Source: Erythrobacteraceae bacterium WH01K (GTDB lineage Bacteria > Pseudomonadota > Alphaproteobacteria > Sphingomonadales > Sphingomonadaceae). Taken from it: a stretch of DNA of 64,000 nt. A program made the position numbers and the translations under genes. Location: the NCBI GenBank assembly GCA_027941995.1, contig CP115966.1, positions 930,001-994,000 of the forward strand, in the 5' to 3' direction. Below are positions 59,681 to 64,000 of this stretch, piece by piece (within the stretch, counting starts at the first letter, position 1; every line of letters starts with the position of its first letter). The notes beneath the pieces were generated by a model. The model saw nothing but the letters and a program-made list of their open reading frames with translations, was not told the DNA's origin and did no database searches.

Positions 59681-60438
59681 GAGAAACGCTCCCCCAGATC
59701 GCCGAGCGAGGCGTGGTGGGTCAGGTCCAGTTGCAAAGGCGTCACTGCGATATACCCCTCGTCGATGGCTTCAAGGTCGGTGCCGTGATCCAGCGTGTGC
59801 TCGATCGCCTGCAATCCGAACCAGTAATAGGTGAAGCCGCGCGGGTCACGCCCTTCGACGACCGTTCCGCGCGAGTAGTCGTGAAAACCCTGCCTTACGG
59901 CGCGAATTCCCTTCACCTCGGCTCCGGGCAGGGGCGGGAAGTTCACATTGATCAGCGTGCGCGTGGGAAGCGGTGTCTCCAGCAGCGGGGCCACGACCTT
60001 CGCGCCCCATTTGCGCGCGGCATCGAACGTGTCGCTGTCGGCAGCGCCCTCCCGGCTGGTCACCTGGCTCAGCGCGATGGATCGGATACCGGCCAGCGCG
60101 CCCTCGATCGCGGCAGATACCGTGCCCGAATAGGTGACGTCGTCCCCCAGATTGGCGCCGCGATTGATGCCGGAGAGGATCAGGTCCGGCGGGCCGTCCA
60201 TCACCTTGCGCATCCCCATCGTCACGCTGTCGGTCGGGGTGCCGGTGACGGAAAATCGCTTGTCCCCGTGCTGGCGCAGGCGAACCGGGCGGGTGAGGGT
60301 GAGGGCGTGGCCCATGCCGGACTGTTCCTCGTCCGGGGCGCAGATCCAGATGTCGTCGGAAAATTCGCGCGCTATGGCCTCCAGCACTTCCAGCCCCGGC
60401 GCGCGTATGCCGTCGTCATTGGTCAGCAGGATCTTCAT
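59677..60438 (-). CDS. surE: 5'/3'-nucleotidase SurE
   Basis: 253 residues with the metal site [12 protein letters not shown] at the N-terminus, then the [11 protein letters not shown] region and [19 protein letters not shown]. Hydrolyses 5'- and 3'-nucleoside monophosphates and exopolyphosphate. Coupled by 4-base overlaps to serS upstream and the LysM/M23 gene downstream: serS-surE-nlpD operon. Confidence 0.95.
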   Translation of the reverse strand: MKILLTNDDGIRAPGLEVLEAIAREFSDDIWICAPDEEQSGMGHALTLTRPVRLRQHGDKRFSVTGTPTDSVTMGMRKVMDGPPDLILSGINRGANLGDDVTYSGTVSAAIEGALAGIRSIALSQVTSREGAADSDTFDAARKWGAKVVAPLLETPLPTRTLINVNFPPLPGAEVKGIRAVRQGFHDYSRGTVVEGRDPRGFTYYWFGLQAIEHTLDHGTDLEAIDEGYIAVTPLQLDLTHHASLGDLGERFS

Positions 60439-61715
60439 GCCCGCGGCTCCAGCTTCGTGACACCGCCCATATAGGGGGCCAGCACTTCGGGCACCGCAAC
60501 GCTGCCATCGGCCTGCTGGTAATTCTCCAGCACGGCGACCAGCGTGCGTCCGACCGCGAGGCCGGAGCCGTTGAGGGTGTGGACGAATTCGGTCTTCTTC
60601 GACCCTTCAGGCCGGTAGCGCGCATTCATCCGCCGCGCCTGGAAATCGCCCGTATTGGAGCAGGAACTGATCTCGCGGTAGGCGTCCTGTCCCGGCAGCC
60701 AGACCTCCAGATCATAGGTCTTGCGCGCGCCGAAACCCATGTCGCCGGTGCATAGCAGCATCTTGCGATAGGGCAGGCCGAGCGCTTGCAGGATACCTTC
60801 GGCAGCCTCGGTCATCCGCTCGTGCTCGGCTTCGCTGTCCTCCGGCTTCACGATGGAGACGAGCTCGCATTTCTCGAACTGGTGCTGGCGGATGAACCCC
60901 CGCGTATCGCGCCCCGCGCTGCCGGCTTCCGATCGGAAGCACAGGGTCAGCGCGGTAAGCCGCCGGGGCAGGGCATCTTCGCCCAGGATTTCGCCCATGA
61001 CAGAACTGGTCAGACTGACTTCGGATGTGGGGATGAGCCAGCGATCGTCGGTCGTGCGAAAGCTGTCCTCGGCAAATTTCGGCAGCTTGTCGGTGCCGTA
61101 CATCGCCTCGTCGCGGACCAGCACGGGCGGGTTGCATTCGGTGTAGCCGTTTTCGCGCGTCTGGCGGTCCAGCATGAATTGCCCCAGCGCCCGGTGCAGC
61201 CGCGCCAAGTCGCCGCGCAGGAAGGTAAAGCGCGCGCCGGAGATATTCGCGCCGGTTTCGAAATCCATGCCCAGCGCGGGCGCGAAATCGGCGTGTTCCT
61301 TCGGCTCGAAGTCGAATTGCGGTTTCTCGCCCCATGCAGACAGCTCGACATTGTCCGCCTCGTCCTCGCCCTGCGGCACGTCGTCCGCCGGCAGGTTCGG
61401 AATGCGGGCCAGCGCATCGCGAAGCTCAGCGTCCAGCACTTTCGCCTCTTCCTCCAGCGCGGGCATGTCCTTTTTCAGCCGCGCGACTTCGGCCTTCAGG
61501 CTTTCGGCCTTGTCCGTATCGCCTTGTCCCATCGCCTGACCGATGGCCTTGGATGCTTCGTTCCGGCGGGCCTGGCCTTCCTGCACCTTCGTGGTCAGCG
61601 CGCGGCGTTTCTCGTCCAGTCCGACCAGGTGGGCGGATTGCGGTTCCAGCCCCCGGCGGGCAAGGGCGGCGTCGAAAGCGGCGGGATCGTCACGGATCAG
61701 GCGTATATCATGCAT
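60435..61715 (-). CDS. serS: Seryl-tRNA synthetase
   Basis: 426 residues. N-terminal coiled-coil arm (about 30-100; [20 protein letters not shown]) and a class II catalytic core with motif 2 [25 protein letters not shown]-type region (shown in part: [14 protein letters not shown]) and motif 3 [19 protein letters not shown] 61715 begins [10 protein letters not shown]. Essential. First gene of the serS-surE-nlpD operon. Confidence 0.96.
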   Translation of the reverse strand: MHDIRLIRDDPAAFDAALARRGLEPQSAHLVGLDEKRRALTTKVQEGQARRNEASKAIGQAMGQGDTDKAESLKAEVARLKKDMPALEEEAKVLDAELRDALARIPNLPADDVPQGEDEADNVELSAWGEKPQFDFEPKEHADFAPALGMDFETGANISGARFTFLRGDLARLHRALGQFMLDRQTRENGYTECNPPVLVRDEAMYGTDKLPKFAEDSFRTTDDRWLIPTSEVSLTSSVMGEILGEDALPRRLTALTLCFRSEAGSAGRDTRGFIRQHQFEKCELVSIVKPEDSEAEHERMTEAAEGILQALGLPYRKMLLCTGDMGFGARKTYDLEVWLPGQDAYREISSCSNTGDFQARRMNARYRPEGSKKTEFVHTLNGSGLAVGRTLVAVLENYQQADGSVAVPEVLAPYMGGVTKLEPRA

Positions 61716-61809
61716 GGCGCGAAGCTATGGCGCGCAAGCGGTGAAATGAAAAGTGCGGCGTAAAGCCCTGTTGGCAGGAACATAGCCTGCCCTTGAACGC
61801 TGGCCCTCT

Positions 61810-63165
61810 ATGGCTATGGCAATGCGCCTTGGCTCAGGCAGGGACGAATACTTGGCAACAAATCCTACAGTACCGCCCCGCCGGACCCCGTTCATCGACA
61901 TCGTGGAAAAGGGCGTGCGCCTTGGCCGCAAGATGGGCGCCGTCGCGCCTGCGCGGCTGGATGCAGAGCATCTGAAGGCGCAGGCGATCGAGCAGGCAGG
62001 CGGCCTGGACGACTTCGGCGACCCATGGTTCGAGAAGCCACTGGCGAAGCTGCTGGAGGCGATCGAGGGCGAGGCGAAGCTGAATGCCGCCGGTGATTTT
62101 TCCGCCATGCTGCAATTCCGGCAGGTCCTGTTCCACCGCCTGCTGAGCGAATACTGGTACAAGCGGCATCCCGAAATCCTGGAACGCCCGATGCGCAGCC
62201 CGGTGGTGATCGTCGGCCCCATGCGGTCCGGTACGACCCGGCTGCACCGCCTGCTGGCCAGCGACCACCGCTTCAGCCACATGCGCAGTTTCGAGACGAT
62301 CAGCCCCGTGCCGCGCCGCGAATTCGAGGATGTGCTGGAAGGGCGCGCAGAAGATGTCCGCCCCGTTCTTGCCCGGCGCATCATGCGGGTCGCGCGCCTG
62401 GCCAATCCGCGCACGCTGTCGATCCACCCGACCGGCCCGATGGAACCCGAGGAAGAGCTCGGCCTGCTTGTCGCCAGCATGTACGGGATGAAGCACGAGG
62501 CGCAGTGGCAGGTGCCAAGCTATGGCCGATGGTGCGAGAGCGTGGATGCGACGCCTGCCTACGCCTACCTGGCCGACCAGCTCCGCCTGATCGGGTGGAG
62601 CCAGCAGGTCAGCAGCATCCGCCCTTGGATCCTCAAGACCCCGCAGCACATGCTGGACCTGCCCGCCCTGCTGAACGTCTTCCCCGATGCGCGGCTGATC
62701 TTCACCCACCGCGACCCGCGGCAGGTGACGGGCAGTGCCGCCAGCCTGGCCTGGAACCAGACCATCATCTATTCCGACGATGTCGAGCCAGGTGCCATCG
62801 GCCGGGAATGGCTGCGCAAGACCCATCTGCAGGTCGAACGGATGATGGAGGCGCGAAAATCCATTCCCGCAGAGCGGATGATCGACGTCCAGTATGACGA
62901 GATGGACCGCGACTGGCGCGGCACCATGGACCGGATCTACCGCTTCCTCGACCTCGAAATCGAACCGGCCCTGCCAGCGATGGAAGACTATGTCGAACGG
63001 GCCAAGGCGCTCAAGCGCAGACCCCACCGCTACAGCCTCGAAATGTTCGGGCTGACGCCGGACGAGGTTCTGGAGCGCATGCGATCCTATATCGAGGCGT
63101 TCGATGTCCCGATGGAGAACGCCTTCGGTGCGGGCAATGACAGGCGTGCCGCACGGGTTCGCTGA
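61810..63165 (+). CDS. Sulfotransferase-family protein
   Basis: 451 residues. The PAPS 5'-phosphosulfate loop is GPMRSGTTRLHRLLA near residue 140, and the 3'-phosphate region is FTHRDPRQVTGSAASLAWN near residue 300. The C-terminus matches the large sulfotransferase family common in sphingomonads and mycobacteria. No TPR part. Several ATGs cluster at the start (61810, 61816). Its end overlaps the next gene. With cysNC/cysD it implies PAPS-dependent sulfation of unknown targets. Confidence 0.86.
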   Translation: MAMAMRLGSGRDEYLATNPTVPPRRTPFIDIVEKGVRLGRKMGAVAPARLDAEHLKAQAIEQAGGLDDFGDPWFEKPLAKLLEAIEGEAKLNAAGDFSAMLQFRQVLFHRLLSEYWYKRHPEILERPMRSPVVIVGPMRSGTTRLHRLLASDHRFSHMRSFETISPVPRREFEDVLEGRAEDVRPVLARRIMRVARLANPRTLSIHPTGPMEPEEELGLLVASMYGMKHEAQWQVPSYGRWCESVDATPAYAYLADQLRLIGWSQQVSSIRPWILKTPQHMLDLPALLNVFPDARLIFTHRDPRQVTGSAASLAWNQTIIYSDDVEPGAIGREWLRKTHLQVERMMEARKSIPAERMIDVQYDEMDRDWRGTMDRIYRFLDLEIEPALPAMEDYVERAKALKRRPHRYSLEMFGLTPDEVLERMRSYIEAFDVPMENAFGAGNDRRAARVR

Positions 63166-63433
63166 GGGCGCTCCGGAGCGTGTGCGGCCCCGTCCGGCCC
63201 AAGCGCGGCTGGTGCATTTCGTGGGGTTCAGGGACGACCGGTACTGGAATGCGGTGCGCGTCTTCGGACCGCCCGACATGATCCATCGCAATTGGGACGT
63301 CTATGCGGCCAACGACGTGGCCGTAGGCGACATCGTCGTCCATGCACGCGGCGACTGGACCGATGCGCCGCGCAGCTTCAGCACGGAAGCGGAAGAAAAT
63401 CGCCGTGCGCGGCGGGCCCGATCCGGAACCTGA
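63137..63433 (+). CDS. Conserved hypothetical protein
   Basis: 98 residues from ATG 63137, overlapping the end of the sulfotransferase by 29 bases. A central segment (ARLVHFVGFRDDRYWNAVRVFG and PDMIHRNWDVYAAND) looks like a folded, probably conserved domain; the N- and C-termini are Arg-rich. Not recognised. The overlap suggests co-transcription with the sulfotransferase. Confidence 0.6.
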   Translation: MTGVPHGFAEGAPERVRPRPAQARLVHFVGFRDDRYWNAVRVFGPPDMIHRNWDVYAANDVAVGDIVVHARGDWTDAPRSFSTEAEENRRARRARSGT

Positions 63434-63472
63434 TCAGGACGAAGTCGTTGATAGGGCAAAGGAGATACGACA

Positions 63473-63724
63473 ATGATCGGCAAGATTATCGGAGCATATG
63501 TGGGCGGCCAGGCTGCCAAGAAAACCAGCGCCATCGGCGGCCCCGCCGGTGCAGCGCTCGGCGTGATCGCGCCCATGGTGCTGCGCCGCATCAGCCTGCC
63601 GGCAATGGCCGCGATGGCTGCCGGCGGTTACATCATGAAGAAGGTTCTCGACAACGGAGAGCGCACCTCGCCCACCGAGAAGGTCGACACGGCGAACGGC
63701 GACTTCCCGAAGGCCGCTGTCTGA
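63473..63724 (+). CDS. Small hydrophobic protein
   Basis: 83 residues (MIGKIIGAYVGGQAAKKTS) preceded by AAAGGAGATACGACA. A glycine-rich amphipathic start, one hydrophobic helix (AALGVIAPMVLRRISL to AAMAAGGYIMKKVL) and a charged tail. Widespread in Erythrobacteraceae as far as I recall, function unknown. Followed by a strong terminator. Confidence 0.7.
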   Translation: MIGKIIGAYVGGQAAKKTSAIGGPAGAALGVIAPMVLRRISLPAMAAMAAGGYIMKKVLDNGERTSPTEKVDTANGDFPKAAV

Positions 63725-63746
63725 TCAAGCAGGCAGTATCAACGCC

Positions 63747-63784
63747 AAAAGCCCGTCTTCCACTATGGAAGGCGGGCTTTTTTA
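63747..63784. terminator. Bidirectional intrinsic terminator
   Basis: AAAAGCCCGTCTTCC pairs with GGAAGGCGGGCTTTTTT around a short ACTAT loop, with one T/G mismatch. The A-run on the left and the T-run on the right serve both strands: it ends the small gene on the plus strand and the MFS gene on the minus strand. Confidence 0.85.
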
Positions 63785-63796
63785 TGCGAGCTTGGC

Positions 63797-64000
63797 TCAG
63801 GCCGGGCGCCGGGCGAAAATGCCGAAGCCCCCGATGACGAGATAGCAGGCGATGGGCAGGACCAGGGCGAAGGTCAGGCTGCCGCTGACATCTGCGATAA
63901 TCCCGTAAAGCAGCGGCACGACCGCGCCGCCGAAGATCGCGACATTGATGATGCCCGATCCGTCCGCTGCGCGTGGTCCCAGCTTCTCGCAAGCCAGCGA
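63797..64000 (-). CDS. C-terminus of an MFS sugar transporter (FucP-like), 5' part beyond the window
   Basis: The last 67 residues of a membrane protein, open to the window edge and ending at TGA 63797. It covers the final helices: SGIINVAIFGGAVVPLLYG followed by IIADVSGSLTFALVLPIA and CYLVIGGFGIFARRPA. This matches the C-terminus of the glucose/galactose/fucose MFS group (FucP/GluP-like). Sugar uptake is likely; the substrate cannot be determined from the tail. Confidence 0.8.
   Translation of the reverse strand, partial: SLACEKLGPRAADGSGIINVAIFGGAVVPLLYGIIADVSGSLTFALVLPIACYLVIGGFGIFARRPA

Noticed and set aside
1-64000. tRNA genes, rRNA genes, CRISPR arrays, transposases, phage genes
   Set aside because: I looked for T-loop words, regularly spaced repeats and transposase or integrase motifs and found none I could defend.

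Overview
The window is GC-rich (well above 60 percent by eye), densely coded chromosomal DNA. It looks like an alphaproteobacterium of the order Sphingomonadales, most likely a marine Erythrobacteraceae member (Erythrobacter, Altererythrobacter, Qipengyuania or similar). The reasons are the codon style, frequent GGAGAGA-type ribosome binding sites, several TTG starts, alphaproteobacterial families (DUF1465, paired YdcH/DUF465, PtsP), TonB receptors and a rhodopsin with its retinal-forming partner. I found no tRNA, rRNA, CRISPR array, insertion sequence or phage module. The first and last genes are cut by the window edges. No gene-free gap exceeds about 300 bases.

Layout. 1-8075: acyl-CoA catabolism (FadJ-type enzyme, serine hydrolase, acyl-CoA ligase, thiolase-like protein, MaoC hydratase, CitE-type lyase). 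8079-11688: sulfate activation (cysD-cysNC-cysQ). 11829-19110: an arsenic-sugar-type cluster of seven genes in three transcription units: a radical SAM enzyme coupled to a flavin disulfide reductase; a divergent arsM-type methyltransferase with a nucleotide-sugar-type dehydrogenase; and a facing operon of a MATE exporter and two rSAM-associated sugar-transferase-like proteins. 19242-24659: class II aldolase, an orphan 2Fe-2S protein, a Fur-box-controlled siderophore receptor, arsC and an MFS exporter. 24802-32866: phospholipid methyltransferase, lipB, a lipoprotein, a CitE paralogue with altered active site, an Old Yellow Enzyme, an EamA transporter and a DUF2254 pair. 33025-34714: an NTQ-motif rhodopsin and a Blh-type carotene dioxygenase. 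34745-38635: nadA, an unknown membrane protein and a TPR sulfotransferase. 38741-40016: two broken genes joined head to tail. 40178-50048: housekeeping and regulation (DUF4230, MBL hydrolase, glpK, ptsP, RodZ-like, CpoB, tilS). 50065-55886: L,D-transpeptidase, eda, transglutaminase, two secreted proteins around a large RNA-like stem, and a LuxR regulator fused to a hydrolase fold without its catalytic residues. 55893-64000: rimO, K+ channel, nlpD-like/surE/serS, a second sulfotransferase, small genes and the tail of an MFS transporter.

How it fits together. The strongest candidate for an unusual system is 11829-19110, with arsC at 22869 nearby: arsenate reduction, arsenic methylation, a radical SAM step, sugar transfer and export can be read off the gene families, but the radical SAM motif is not the one I know from ArsS. 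The second is the rhodopsin locus, whose N110-T114-Q121 motif is that of light-driven chloride pumps, with a strong terminator between rhodopsin and blh. Gene names are from recognised motifs; operon and pathway roles are inference.
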